Shown piece after piece: positions 1 through 13,025 of a DNA stretch of 64,000 bases. How positions within the stretch are numbered: the first letter of the stretch is position 1; every line of letters begins with the position of its first letter. Source of the stretch: Evernia prunastri (lineage: Eukaryota; Ascomycota; Lecanoromycetes; Lecanorales; Parmeliaceae); the NCBI GenBank assembly GCA_003184365.1, contig NKYR01000068.1, positions 62,001 to 126,000 on the forward strand, given 5' to 3'. The position numbers and the translations under genes are program-made. A model generated the notes under the pieces. That model saw nothing but the letters and a program-made list of their open reading frames with translations, had not been told where the DNA came from and did not search any database.

Positions 1-3000
1 CTGAACCCTTCAAAGCCAAACAGTCTCATTTCGTTGCTGCACGATCTAGTGTTCCTTACACGGGAAACACACTTGGAGAGCGTTGAATGGGTCAGACTAT
101 ATAATCGTGGTCTTGCGGAAGCTAGTGCATTGCACTTTGCAGCAATGATGTCTTTCGCTTCCGCTGTTAGGTGGCTCATCAAAAGTGGATGTGACGTCAA
201 TCGAAATAGCACCTTCGGTACCCCACTCCATTGCGCCTTGATGCAGTGGGATGCCATGCGAGGAAGACTCATTGCTGCTGATGACTACTTCTCATGGGGC
301 TACGAAATGAACGTTAAGACTGTGGGCATTCTTCTGGAGGCGGGGGCCGATCCCAACTGCTGGTACACAACAGCGAATACCAGCGCGTCTGTATCATCTG
401 TTTTTATGGCTTTGTCTTTGAGATCACGGGGAGCCACCTTACAACTACTTGATAAAGGAGGCATGCTCGACAGTGACTGTCTAGACCTTCTCGAGAAGAA
501 TCTGCTGTCGAACGAAGTTAACGAAATTATAGCACATGCAAGCAGCAAAAACGTAAGGGATGAGCATCTCGGTCGGCTGCTTCAACTAGCTTCGAGAACA
601 AAGACCGCGAGTACCACTCTTTTATTGCATGAAGATAGTGGACATTGTCTTCAGAAGTCCCATTACGAGAATGCTCTGCGTACTGCTGCTGAGTTTGGGC
701 AAACTGAGGCTGTGTTTCGCATATTGAAAAACCATGAACTTGATATCAACGCAGCGCAAGAGCATACAGGACTGACAGCGCTACATCTTGCAGCAATGAA
801 TGATCACGTTGAGGTTGTAATCGTCCTATTGGACAAGGGCGCCGACTTACTTGCATCTGGTCTTTCTGGAAAGACCGCAGTGCACCACTCTGCCAGCGCG
901 TCTGGAGCCTTTTGCTTGTCCCATCTGTTGCAATTGGATGCGAGTACTGACCTCGGCGATGACGCCGAAGGTCCACATATGGGGCACTCAGCTGCACCAG
1001 AGGACACCTTGACGGCAACACATGCTCGAAGAAAGCCTGTAAACGGTGAAACAGCACTTGGTCTCAAATCAAATGACGGAAGAACGCCATTCCTCTGCGC
1101 ATCGCAATCTGGTTCAACTGAAGCTATCAAAATGCTTTTGAGCGCAGGCAGTTGCCTCACAGAGACTGCCTTAGATGGATCCAGTCCTCTGCACTATGCT
1201 GCTAAGGCTTGTTGCTTGGAAGCTATCGAGGTCCTCATCGAGCGTCAAATCGATCCCAATGTAGTGACTCACGACGGTTCGAGTGCCTTACACTATTGCG
1301 TCATGGGTCATAGGCAAAACATGGTCAGTACTGCACGCCTCCTAATTGAGTCAGGATTGGATGCTTGCAGAGCTCGCAAAAATGGAAATACACCTCTCCA
1401 TGACTTGCTAAAATTGATCGAAGAGGACAACGAATGGCTCTTAACCCAGCGGGAGGATGCGTTTGCCTCCAGCCAACTTTTATTGAACCAGATGCTTGAG
1501 AAGCGTAGAACGTCGGTCGAGGAAGATTTAGGGGCGAAGATGATATATTTGGCGTGCCGGGGCTGGAAGACATTCTCCACCAGCCATGAATTTGTTTTGA
1601 GTCTTCTAGAAGCTAAATTCAGTCCTAATACTTCTTTCGCTAAGGGCAAAAATGCGATCATGCTGGCTGCAGAAGCTGGAAACGTTGACATTATGACCTC
1701 ATTACTTTCGCACGGGGCCGATCCGTTGAAAACCGACGACCTAGGTCTTGGCCCGCTTCACGATGCTTGCTTTTGCGGCCATAAAGATATTCTCGTTCTT
1801 CTCAGAGAAACTGGAATCGATTGGGATGTTCAGACGACAGCAGAGTTTGATAGCCAGAATGGATTCGTTCCTGCTGACACTGTACTCCATCTCGCGGCTG
1901 GATGCGACAACTGCATTCTTGAGTACCTACTGGACGAGGGACTCGCAAACAATGTCAATGTCACCACGAAAGGAGACAAGAGAACGCCGTTAATGATAGC
2001 GGTCACTTCACGAAACGCTCGAAACGTTTCACTCCTCTTGTCCAAAGATGTGGACACCACCCTCACTACTACAGATGGCGATAACGCTATCCATCTAGCT
2101 GCTCGACTTGGTGATCATGATATAATTCGCGAGTTTATCAAGCATGGTTGCGATATGGTATCTTTGAACGACATTGGATTGAGTCCCGAATGGGTTGCTT
2201 GGAAACATGGTCACAAGGATCTAGCTCAAACAATCAGACATGTTGTTCACGAACCAAGTAGCTATCAACATTTCTTTCGTCAAGCCTTGATCTTGCACTC
2301 GACAGCGTCTTCGTTGGTTTTGCTAACTTTCTCCGTTGCCGAAGCATCAGGCATGGAGTCATCGAAAACAAAGTCGGGTGCACGTCAGCAAGCAGCAGAA
2401 GCGTTCATAGTAGCCATAGGTGCAAGTGATCTGACACTTTGCCAGCGGCTGGTTGACGATGGTGTAGATCTTGGGTCTGGTATCAAGAGTTGCTTAGGAT
2501 GCTCGCCTCTCCTCTACTCTCTCATCAAGCGGGAGGAGCGAATTGCTTATTACCTCGCGACGCAAGAAAAATCAGTGGGGGGTTCTACCTGTAGCATGTG
2601 GATGACCGAAGGATGGACTGTATTCCATTACGCCGCAGCCTATGGGTCCGCTCGACTGTTTGAAACATTGCTCAAGAGATGGCCGAGAGAATTTTCCGAC
2701 TGCGGGCCCGTACACGCGATACACACTGCAGTTGCCCACGGGAAAGATGACTGCGTTCGGCTGATGCTAGATTATGCTGCTAAAGGTACGAATCTTTCTC
2801 CGTTTCGACCTCTCTGGCGCTGTAGTTGATCATCGCGCACAGCAAACGGTGGAATTCCACCGATTACCCTGCAAGGACTAGTGGATCTACGAGTGCAGGG
2901 CGATATGCTACGTTGGGACTGGTATATTGGCCTACGAACATATCTGCCTAAAGGGCTCAACAATGCATCGCCGTTGCATATTGCCGCCGCAGAAGGGGAT

Positions 3001-3882
3001 GTGAAAATTGCCAAGGTGTTGCTCGAGTTCGGGGCTACCGTCGATAGCATAGGAGATGATGGCCGAACTCCAATGCAATTGGCAGCCTTGAAGGGTCACG
3101 CCGCCATGGTTAGATACCTGCTCGAATCTGGGGCCAATATCAATGCTGTTGATGCAAACTTTCAAAGTGCTTGCATGCTTGCTGCGTCGAGCGGGCATGT
3201 AGTATGCTTGCAGCTGATGGTCGATGTTGGTGCCGATCTCATGCTACAAGACTGCATGGGCTTGAATGCTCTGCACCTAGCTACGTTATCCTCTGTCCTT
3301 CACGCGTTCGTGCTTTTGGCGAACACCATTAAAGGATGCGATCTAAGCTTGGAGGATTTTGCTGGGTACTCTATCATAAACTGCGCTATCAGTCGATTTC
3401 CCATGACCTACCTCCTGTCTATTGCACCCAGCACCAGCGCCTACGAACCGCGGAGATTCAATATCTTAACTACGGCGGTCCGACACCGATCCACACGTGA
3501 GGTCAGATTACTGCTACGGCGACTTCCGATCAACCTATTGCCCACATTCCTGAACCATTGCGATGAGTATGGTTGCACACCACTCTACTGTGCCGCTTCA
3601 GTACCTATGGTGGATACGATAAGTCTCCTTCTCGACGCCGGTGCGGATATTGAGTTCGAGGGAAGTGAACATGGTACCCCGCTAATGGCAGCCTGTGCAA
3701 ACGGCCGCCTTGAAGCCGTCAAGGTGCTGATTGCGAGGGGAGCAAAGACTTCATATGAGAAAGATGGGCGGTATCATAGCGTTCTTTTCGCCGCTAAGCA
3801 CCACTCTCAAGTCAGACGGTGGCTGCTTGTTGGACGTTTCTTGGAAATGCCAAAGTTGCTTGCTTGTGCGGACATCGGCTGA
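1..3882 (+). CDS. Large ankyrin-repeat protein, 5' end outside the window
   Basis: The reading frame is open from base 1, so the true start lies to the left. Two open segments (1-2829 and 2881-3882) join cleanly through a 57-nt intron at 2786-2842 (donor GTACGA, acceptor CACAG, phase 1), giving at least 1274 residues. The protein is made almost entirely of ankyrin repeats, seen as repeated units of the type G-x-TPLHxAA-x-x-G-H-x-x-x-V-x-x-LL-x-x-GA-D, for example around 760-860, 1170-1260, 1650-1730 and 2950-3150. The C-terminal tail has a Trp-Leu-Leu motif and stops at a TGA at 3880-3882. Such long ankyrin arrays are common in filamentous fungi, often as the C-terminal part of NACHT/STAND (NLR-like) proteins; whether an NTPase precedes this one cannot be seen. 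The role is inferred as protein-protein interaction or recognition. A further 3' exon is possible but unsupported. Confidence 0.9.
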
Positions 3883-6800
3883 AGACTGGTGTGGTAGCTA
3901 TTTTAGGTTACGAGTGTGCGAAGGGGGTCCGCACGTTCGGGATCAGGAGATTCTGGCGCCGGGGCGTGTTGTTGGTTCAAACAGCGTTCAGCGGAGCATT
4001 GGAAGATACCCGCTTCCGGAGGGAATGCTAATGGACTTGGGGTCATGTCGTTGGGTTGGGTATTTGAGCAACGTCGTCTGATCCCTAAGCACATTTTGTA
4101 TGAACTAGAGTGTGCCCACCTGCACTCTCTCCTCCCTTATGTTTTCCCCTATATATCCGACGAAGAAAGATTCTTTCGTTACAGCTCTACAACCGCACAC
4201 CCCGTTCAGGCCTAGTCGAATACTTCAACATAAGCACGTTGCTCCCAGCAGCTCTGACCCGTCGGGAAGGCGGTGAGTAGCTTTTGCACGCCGAATTTAC
4301 CTTTTAAACAACCACCGATAGGAATTTTTGCGCTAACAGAGAACCTAAGGAGCAGTCATTCACAAAGTGGCAATGAAATCCTTCACTTAGCTGCAGCATG
4401 TGTCTGCATCTCTTTCCTAAATCCGTCAAATGAACCAATGCTCCAATAGCCAGGAATTGCCATAACCACAAAGTCCATCAATTTCTCACATTGGTTAATT
4501 TAATCACGATAACCCAGTGTCAGCGCTTCGAAAGCAACGATCGCAATTTCATATGCCGTGCTTGCTTCGCCAACCTCTATCAGCGAATTACGTCCGTTGT
4601 CCATGGCATTGACCTATCAGTCTCCACGGCAGGGTTTGAGAAGCCAAATTTCTGCATTTGAATCCCTCGATGATGCCGAGATCGGCTCCAAGGTTGTGCT
4701 TTGCGCACAAGAGGGTGAGGCAATTCACCGTTGTCATTTGAGAAGCTGCGTCTGTGAGGGTAAGAAGAAAATATCGAGAGGCCCTCTGTGCTTAGCGGCT
4801 TTAAATGTGAAAAGCTGAGAGAGATAGACGTGTCGGGAGAATAAAAAATGGCTCGAAGGATGACCATAGTTTTTGACTTGACGGAATAATAGTACGACCG
4901 CAGGGAGGATAAGGAGAAAGCGCGGGTGGGCTTGATAAGCGTTGAATCATTTGATATTCGACGTGAAACCGCACTACATTAAGATGAATTAGATAATTCA
5001 TCGCGGCTGTTAGTATGCGGGCTCCGGGTTTCTAGACTAATGGGCGTGAGATCCGAATGATTATACGCAGCGATAGCACTGCTAGATCTCTCAGACAGCT
5101 CGTTCATGACAACAATTAGAACAATGCTTGAGGGCATCTGTCATGCGTCCGAACATATCCAATGCTTGACCGCAGAAGGCGGCCAATGAGATAAGTACCA
5201 TGAGAATTCATTTTGAATCAGGGATTGTACTTTGTGCAGACATTTCCACCAGCTCTTGTCACTATGCGCGATCGATAGACGAGGGTTGGAGACGAGAGAC
5301 GTTTAATGAGCCATTATTTAGGCCATCAAATGAAGAGATACGAACGACAAGATGGCAGAGTGCAAGTCCATCCAATACGAGGAGCATGGAAGGCCCAGCA
5401 GGAAGCTCGAGGGTTACTGGGGGAAAGAAGCAGAGGGCAGATAGAGATAATGTGTGTTGTGATGCACTTGTTATGTACCTTCGAAAGGACTTGGATGGCA
5501 TATGTTGACTTTAAGAGACGTGGTGAGAAGACCCAGGTAGATATAGAAGCAAAGTCACTCAGGAATTAGCCAACGTTCTTCTCGAGAGCTAAGTAGTGTT
5601 TGTGGATGCGAAAAGTGATCATGAGCTGTCTTGGCACCCCCTTTTTTTTGGAAAAAGTGAAAGGAAAAGAAAAACAAAAAAAAAAGCATCCGCAGGACTC
5701 GAACCCAGCCTCCTGAAATGTGAGATCCCAAAATGGCAAAAGGACTCACACCACAACCTCTCTGAGAGGGTGTGATGCTACAGGAAATTCAGGCTCATGG
5801 AGATTTTCAATCATTGCCATCTTTCCTTTCGTAGGCACATTGTAAAGGCTTGCTTGATACTAATCGTGTCCGCACTGTTAGCGCGCCCTTTGAACAAGTG
5901 GCCAGTGTATGAGGCTCTAGCCACTCCTCCGCTAGCCATACGACCTGGACTATTGAAAGGGTTTTCGCTATTTTGGAATATAAATCAATTTTTTTAAATT
6001 AAATTCCTTTACACTCACCACAACGCAACTATTTCTTCTTCTCACCATTATGATACCTTACAGTCAGCCTCGAAATAGTTTCACTGCTCTGGTGACTTGC
6101 GGCGCGCTTTCTTCAAATATTTTCTGAGTAGGGTATCTCCAAAAAGCAATCGCGCCATCAGCGTGTTTCGCAGGAAAGGCCAACCACAACACCTACCACC
6201 TTTCTTTCCAATTACAAATTCCAAAGCACTGCGCTGACAGTAGATGATTCATCAGGTGTTTCTGGCAGGTTCTTTACAATGAACACCAGTCGTCCAAAAC
6301 AACCTGCGCGGGATTCAAATTCCAATCAGAACCAGTGAAAGCCAACCCGAGTCTCTGGCATACGCGCCCAAAGGATCCAAGTCTCACAGAACCCCATGAA
6401 TTTCGGCAGGCTCAGCTCATCTGTGACGGCTGACGATACGAAGTCTCTCCCGGCATTCCCGCACGCCTCCAACAGCTTGGCGGGGCCTACTTCACGCCTC
6501 CACAACTTCCGCCGTTGCTGTACGCAATCAAATGACCTCGTGTGATCCCATCTTTCCATGACCAATTCTGTGCCACGAGCGACGCAAAGAGCGGATTCAG
6601 GGCCAGAGAGGGAAAGGGGGGGGATAAGTCAAAAGGATGCGAATAAGACAGAAACGCAGCAACGCAATATCTACATGAACATTCGGAGGCTCTCACACTC
6701 GCTCCAAGGCCGACAAGTGCTATTCGAGGCCGATAGTGGCTTGAACAAGAGAGTGTCACGTCCTAAGCACCAGCGAGTTGCGAGTAAGCACGCAAGGCCG

Positions 6801-7463
6801 GCATCCATTTCGAAAAGGCTATCCTCACACCAACCGAGACGTAACGCAAAACCAGCAGACACCATACCCAGACCTAAACAACCCATTATCACAACGTGAT
6901 GGAACGAGGTCGAGAACCCACGAGGCTTGGCCGAAGCGAGATTTCTATTTTCGTCTCCGCCCGCCCCCAACCCGGCTGCCCGGCAGCCCCTATTTTAATC
7001 GCGGGCCTCTGCCCCAGGCGCCTTCCCCGGTAGAGTAGTTGGAAAGCTTGGCGGCTTTTTCTCCTCAGCTCCTCGGGGTTTGAGCTAATTTTAAACCGAT
7101 TTAAACATGGCTGCATTTTCGTTGCATGTTTCAGTATTATCGTTGCTTTCTTTGTTCATGGAGTGGAAAGAGTCTGAGCCATGGCTTATATAGAGTGTTG
7201 CTTGCTGCCATACAATTTTTATTCCAAGTCGCTGTCTTTATCCATCGCAGTGGGTGATTGATTGATTGTCCACTGGAGCTCGAAGCGCTGAGGATTTCGC
7301 TTCGGCTTCATTATCTCCTCTCGTCTTGAAATAAAGTACCTTACTGTCTAGCTTGCGCGACTGCAATATACCAGCAGACAGCACCATTATATATAATCAA
7401 CCTGCACCGGTTCTCAATAATCATCTATCACCACTACTCTAACCAGCACATCTACACCATACC
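3883..7463. other. 3.6-kb intergenic stretch, no convincing gene
   Basis: Short open frames occur on both strands but none shows a recognisable domain, a signal peptide or a splice-joined continuation. The only structured item is a tRNA-like element near 5.7 kb. A C-rich tract lies around 6950-7030. Polypyrimidine and CA-rich sequence just before 7464 looks like the promoter/leader of the next gene. Confidence 0.6.
5686..5778 (-). ncRNA. tRNA-like Pol III element or decayed tRNA
   Basis: On the minus strand there is a perfect B-box match (GGTTCGAGTCC, plus-strand 5695-5705). It is followed by a 3' end that can pair its last five bases with the start of the segment (GCATC with GATGC), and then by a long T tract (plus-strand A tract before 5686) like a Pol III terminator. 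A second hairpin (GTGAG with CTCAC) lies inside. I could not fold it into a clean cloverleaf: the T stem has wobble and mismatched pairs, no standard anticodon loop is clear, and the A box is weak. It may be a degenerate tRNA, a tRNA-derived SINE head, or chance. Confidence 0.3.
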
Positions 7464-8414
7464 ATGGCTCGGAAATCATCCATCGCACGATTCATATCTT
7501 CTACTACTCGTCTAGTGGGTCCATCACAATCCCTGATTGAGAACATGATGCCGGATCTTAACGTCTGCAGGCGCGTCTTGATAATATATACGACTTTTTA
7601 ATCTTTCTACTCGTCTTGCCCTATCCGAGGTTCTATCGTCGGAACACGCGTGATCCTATCGTATCGATCATCTCCAAAACCAATGATGCTGATGCCATTC
7701 GCGGCGAGCTCGAGCGGTGGCGCACGAGTAAGGTTCTGGAGGCTAATTATGTTCAAGTCGGTGTATGTCTTTTTCCTTATACCCTTCTGTTCAGACCACT
7801 CGAACACATCAGCCCATCGCCTTCACACTTCCGTTCCCAGACCGCGGCAACCTTTCACGCAAGTACCCAATCTAAACATCCTACCCAGGGCGCCGTCCTC
7901 TTCGCCTCCATCATCGCCGCCCTCTCCTGGCCCGCCATCTCAACCACGCACTGGTCCTGCTCCGCCCTCTGGTACGCCGGCATCCTCTTCTCCCTCATGG
8001 CCGTCATCCTCGGCGCGCAGCAGCTCATCGTCATCTCCAACAGCTTCTCCGCCGCGACCGATAACAACGCGCTCGAAATCCGCCGCAGGCTCATGGTCGC
8101 CGATCGCTCCGGGCGGGATCAGCCGAGTCGCGTGATGCTGTTCGTGCTGCAGTCGCCGTTGATGTGCCTCGCGTACTCCATCTTGCTCTTCCTCGCGGGG
8201 CTGCTGTCGTTTGTGATTAGTCCGTTGGCGCTGAAACCGGCGTGGAATGATGAGGCGAAGGTATGCTGATCCTTGTCCTGGAATGAGATGTGCTTGGACT
8301 AGGGGGTTTGCTGACGGTGCGAAGACGGTAGTTTTGTTCCTGGTCGCTCTTGCGGTGGCGGGGCTGGTTCGCTTCCGTACGGGGCTGGGTGTTCATCGTT
8401 TGGAGATAGCGTGA
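7464..8414 (+). CDS. Small multi-pass membrane protein, unknown function
   Basis: Four exons: 7464-7514, 7571-7762, 7889-8260 and 8325-8414, giving 234 residues. The introns are GTGGGT...CTGCAG (56 nt), GTATGT...CCCAG (126 nt, in frame and stop-free, so splicing there rests on signals and family-like continuity) and GTATGC...GCGAAG (64 nt, with a CTGAC branch site). Hydrophobic segments lie at about residues 21-38, 83-98, 106-128, 170-197 and 206-221. A charged cytosol-like stretch rich in Arg, Asp and Glu lies between the first two. The N terminus is basic (MARKSSIARF) and not a classical signal peptide. The layout suggests a four- to five-pass integral membrane protein of a fungus-specific family; I cannot name the family. 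Neighbouring genes give no functional hint. Confidence 0.72.
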
Positions 8415-9491
8415 AGGTCACAAGCGGTGAGATGGAGAGAGGTAAGGTAGACTTGGTAGAGGCGTCTAATGGCTTCTTCGTTGCTATGTATAGTGTATGG
8501 GACATCGTTGAGACGAAGTTCTCGATTCCGTAGGCTCTTCGGCTTTACCGTCACAACTTTAATATCGAGCACTCAAACACGCCAACAGAAGCACGAGCTC
8601 AATACCCGCGTCCATTGACGTATGGCAGCTCAGCCAATTTTTTGGCGTAAAGATAACCTCCCTCAATTGTGGGTAATAATACCAAGATCTGTCACACGGT
8701 AAATCCCCCGCATCACATCTACCCGCGAAGGAGAGAGCCATCCCTGAGCGTAAGTATACTTTGAGAGCCAATCATGAGGAAACGTCCACAGAATGGAACA
8801 CTGTGCCAGCTTCAAACGTAAAAGGAATCGGAGTTGACTATCAAGAAAGATTCAGCTTTAGCCTCGGCACCCTCTCGTATCTTATCGCGATTTCCCTTGT
8901 ATTAAAATCTCACCCTGACAAGCTCCCCGACTTCCAATCTTTGCAGCTTCAGCTCTTCTGCATCCTGGTACTTCCAAGCAGCAGTGACGCAGCTGTGCCG
9001 CTTTGGCGTGTCGACGCGAGTCTCTGGGTGCTCTATGGGAATGGTCGCAGTGGCATCGGAGATTGATGACTTGTGCCTCAGCGACTGGGGCCGCTCTGAG
9101 TACCAAGTCAAGGGAACTTCTCTGCTTTGGTAGCCATCTAAGATAGCGTTCTTGCAGGGGCACTTTGTTCACGACAGATGATTGACCCACGCTGTACTTG
9201 GCAGCGAGACGGCAGTTCGGTTCTCGAGGTACGGGAGAATGTGTTGTGCTTGCAAGAATCTTGACGCTGGCTGTAAGTGAATGGGGTCAATGTATGATTG
9301 CAGAAACTGTTTCAGAAAATGCTTCAGTGAGGTTGAGTTCATATTTATTTCGCAAGTGTCGTCTCTAGTGCTAAGCAGTAGATAGGAGCTAAAGCATGAC
9401 CATCAGGAACTAGACGCTTTGTAATCGTAAGTCATGACATTGACAACCGTACAGCACACATGGCTGGAGGTCAAGCCTCATGAGTGGAACA
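8415..9491. other. Intergenic, nothing supported
   Basis: This 1.1-kb stretch separates the membrane-protein gene from the convergent hydrolase gene. Open frames on both strands overlap each other and show no domain or splice continuity. The ends of both flanking transcripts should lie here. Confidence 0.55.
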
Positions 9492-10579
9492 CTATGCGCT
9501 CAACTTGTGCATCAGGAATTCCACCGCCTTCTGCTGCAGCTCCCTAGCCCCGGCCGCGAGATTCGGCGGATCCGTCTCATCGATCAACGTGTGACCAGCG
9601 CCCTCGAGCATGTGCAGCTCAACCTCCACGCCCAACTCCGTCAACTGATCGTACGTGAGCTGAGACTCGACCGGCAGCACAAACTTGTCGTCCGCGCCAT
9701 GGAGCAGGAAAGTGGCCGGGAACTGATCCGTGAGCTGCGTCTGCAGGATCGCGGTGCGCAAGGCCTCTGGGATCAACCCCTCACGCTCAGCCATGGGCAT
9801 GTCTCTGAGGAATCTGGACATCCCGTTGACGCCCAGTACGACGTCGATGAATCCACCGGTGCGCCACCACCAGAGCAGGAGCTTCGACCGCCCGCTGTCG
9901 CCGTTCGGTGCCTCGTCGCCTAGGAATGGCATGGGATCGTCGGAGATAGGCTCGGGCAGTCGGTCCAGGAGATGCTCAACAGACTCCTTGGTGATGATGC
10001 CACCTTCGGGATCCGGTACGTTACGGTCTTTGACAGCGAGCCAGTGGTCGTCGAGGATTTGACCGCCTTGGGCGTACTGGAGGAACACCGCTTTCGGCTT
10101 CGGGTTGGCGAAGATTCCAGCAGCACGGGCACCGTAGCCGCCGCCCGATTCGCCCGAGACGGCGATGCGGCTGGCGTCGAGGGTGACGCCGGCTGGGAGA
10201 TGCTTCTCGGAGAAGCTGGGGGATGCGAGGAAGGCGAAGAGGCTCTTGATGTCGGTGACGATATCCATGGCGGTTGAAGGGTGCAGGAGGCGATGGTCTG
10301 CGCTGATGAAGAGGGCACCGTGCTCTAGGGTCGCGTCTGAGAACGGCGTTAGTGTTGCTTTCAGTCATTTCATCCAGGTATACGGGTCAAATCTGCGTTG
10401 AACTTACCTTTAAGCCACTGCTGGAAGAATAGAGTCTTGCGGCACCCTGCGATCATCCCTCCACCGTGGAAGTGCACGAGAGCTGGTACGAGACCTTCAC
10501 ACTCGTTCAGTCCCGGTGGCAGGTAGAGGTCGAGTTGGATGTCGAGATTGTCGACACGAGAGTAGGTGATCGTTTCCAT
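9492..10579 (-). CDS. Alpha/beta hydrolase (HSL/arylacetamide-type esterase)
   Basis: Two exons on the minus strand: 10579-10408 and 10336-9492, joined across a 71-nt intron (10337-10407, GTAAGT...CTCAG), giving 338 residues. The catalytic set is complete: the oxyanion-hole motif HGGG at residues 38-41, the nucleophile elbow GESGG with Ser121, an acidic residue at Asp273/274 in GADDKF, and His306 in GAGHT. The order HGGG, GxSGG, D, H is typical of the alpha/beta-hydrolase-3 (hormone-sensitive-lipase-like) group, which hydrolyses carboxylic esters. No signal peptide or membrane anchor is visible, so it is probably cytosolic. The substrate cannot be read from the sequence. The start ATG at 10579 begins the first sensible exon and sits 38 residues before HGGG, as usual for short family members. 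Confidence 0.88.
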
Positions 10580-11576
10580 CGTTCTAGATAGTGATGGCTT
10601 CAAAAGACAGAGTGTTTGGATAAAGTGAGGATTGAGGCAGGGGGACACAAGAGAAGGATCCAGTATATCAAGAGTCGGTAAGCGCTAGGGCGCTAAGGGA
10701 CCTAGCGCGACGCAGGCGACCTATTAGGGGTCGGCTATCCGGACTCTGCGTCTCCTAATTTGTCATAAACGGTCTGCGATGTTGCTGTCTCGTTCAAAAG
10801 ACCACCACAATTCGTGAAAATAAATATTAACGATGAGGGATTTTGTGCGTGCACGAGCAAAGAGCATATGTACATGTGTGAATATTTTCACAACATTATA
10901 CCTGGCATATCGTTGCTGTACCTTCATCGATTAACGCCACCGAAAGTTGCAGAGGATTAACACAAAAACGTGCCGTCTTGCTATCAGGATCTTCCGTCCC
11001 TTCTGGGGGGCGCTCTGGACATACCAACTTTGAGGAAGCACTTCTGTGCGCAGATCCCAAAACATTCCCACTGGCTAGCCTCCAGAAGCTGCTCCTGATG
11101 TGCCATTGATTTCCTTACCTGAAGACAGCAGAATTTTGGAAAATGCACTCGGTAGAGACACATGATGATCAAACTTGAGATATTGAACGTGTAAAAAATA
11201 TGAGATAAACGAATGGGTTTTCCCTTGTTCCTCATGGCCAAGATATTGAAGAACGGGACATTCGCCTAGCCATGCGGGTAACCGTGAATCGGGGCTGTGT
11301 ATTTCTTGCAAAGGGTGTTTTTGCAATGTGGGGACGAGGGTCGCCTTGCCAACTGCAAGGGCACAAATTGATGACCGAATAGAGTCATGGTTTGGTCTTG
11401 CAATCTGTATTCCTGTTAGCAGCTCGAGGCGAATCAATTAGCCTGACTGGGAAGAGTGTAGCAGTGTGGACTGTAGGAGCTTCGCGTATCAACATTAGCC
11501 ATTAACACATTCCCATCATTAAAGTACTCCAACCCCCACACTTTTAACAAAACCATGTCCCAAACGCCATGAGCCC
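10580..11576. other. Intergenic, nothing supported
   Basis: This holds the upstream region of the hydrolase (a short palindromic stretch rich in CTAG/CGCT lies around 10675-10710) and the 3' flank of the rhodopsin-domain gene. No coding signal is convincing on either strand. Confidence 0.55.
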
Positions 11577-13025
11577 TCACCACCGTTCCTGCCTCCCCTC
11601 CCACTCCTCGTACGCCAGGCCCCTCTCGTCCCGACTCGCCACGCTCTGCACCTCCACATCCCTCCGCACGTGGATCTCCGGCGCGTTGATCCCCATGACC
11701 CGCTCCGCCTTCTGCGGCATCGGCGGACCGATCTCTTTCGTCGTCACGCTCGTGTCCCTGCCGCCGTCGGCGCCGGATAGGCCGTTCTTCCTCTCCCCAT
11801 ACCATCCGGACGTCTCGGTCAAAGTCTCCTCGTCGCTTGACGAGTACTTCCCCTTGTGCGAAGCGAGCGTCAGCATCTGGCTCACGCGCATGAAGATGGG
11901 TATGGTGCCGGATTTGAGGATCTCGTTGACGCGGGAGGCTTTGCCGCCCTTGGGCGCCGTGCCGCGCATTTTGTTGAAGATTGGTTTGAGGACGGGGAGG
12001 CAGGCGCAGATGATGCCGAGGAGGGCTTCGAGGTTTGCGAGCAGGGCGATGACAGCGTAGGCTTCTTGCGCGTTCGAGGCGGAGATGGTAGATGAGTCAT
12101 AGATGCGCCAGATCGTTAGAGCGCAGATGCTGCGGAGTTTTCCTGATCAGCAACGTGAAGCGCAGGATGGCGATGGTGGGCAGGCAATCGAAAGGACATA
12201 CGTAGTACCCATGCCGAACATGCAACTCAGCATCACCTTCTTCCCTACGGCCGTGTTCAACCCCCAAAGAACCGGCATTGGCAGAACCACGGCGGCAACG
12301 TCGAGGAAAAGATTGAAAATACTAATGAAGAGGTCCAGAGATTTCTCGTCTCCGCAAGATCCCCTCCCTCCTGTGAATTGGTCCCACCGGTAAGATGCAG
12401 GCTGGCAGATGAGGCAGTCTGCGAGGGCGATACCGACGAAGAAGCAAACGTTGATTAGAATGACCAGATAGCAAAACATTCGGAACAAGCGAGTTGGAAA
12501 GAGGCGAATGTAGAGAACGATGATGGAGGCGCGGACGAATGTGACGGAGGCACCCCAAATAATTATGGACATGAATTGAGACTGGCGGTGTGTCTGTCAG
12601 CATGGAGATTAGAGGGTCAGAGAAAGCATCTCTCACCTTTTGCGAGAAGATGATCGCTTTCATAATCTCTTCCTGACTCTGTGCCCTTGCTAGACCATAG
12701 CAGCACCCTAAAGATGGATAATCAGACCTCGTGAAGTAATAAATAAATCATTGCCTTTGAGAGACGCTTACCATATATGTTGATGGCAGACTCTCCTAGA
12801 GCAAAGAGCTGATGCCGTTAGATGGACCAGCGTTGAGATATATTCAAGGCCATCTCATACCAAGGCAAGCACGATCAAATAATCATTCAATTCCAGCGAC
12901 ATCTTTTGAATCCTTCTCGCCCAACATCGTAAAATGACTGCCCCGGATGCGAGACCGGTAAATACTGAAATCACAGTGATGTGCTTGATGTAGTATGGTG
13001 CGCCGAGGCTTTGGTTGTCCGCCAT
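11577..13025 (-). CDS. Fungal rhodopsin-domain integral membrane protein
   Basis: Five exons on the minus strand: 13025-12861, 12808-12772, 12707-12637, 12581-12202 and 12129-11577. The introns are 52, 64, 55 and 72 nt, all GT-AG, and the frame closes at 401 residues. About seven hydrophobic helices fill the first two thirds, starting with an HITVISVFTGLASGAVILR-type segment. The D-Y-L dipeptide region after helix 1, the Cys-rich loop DCLICQP with a following YRWDQF, and the helix pattern ending in GIICACLPVLKPIF are hallmarks of the large fungal 'rhodopsin domain' family, which includes PTH11-like and SAT4-like proteins. The tail is hydrophilic and Ser/Glu/Lys-rich, as usual. The role in this family is mostly unknown: a surface sensor is often proposed, and members also occur beside secondary-metabolite genes. 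Confidence 0.88.

Noticed and set aside
8761..9190. Overlapping ~100-codon frames on both strands
   Set aside because: No domain, no splice continuity, and both lie in the spacer between two convergent genes.
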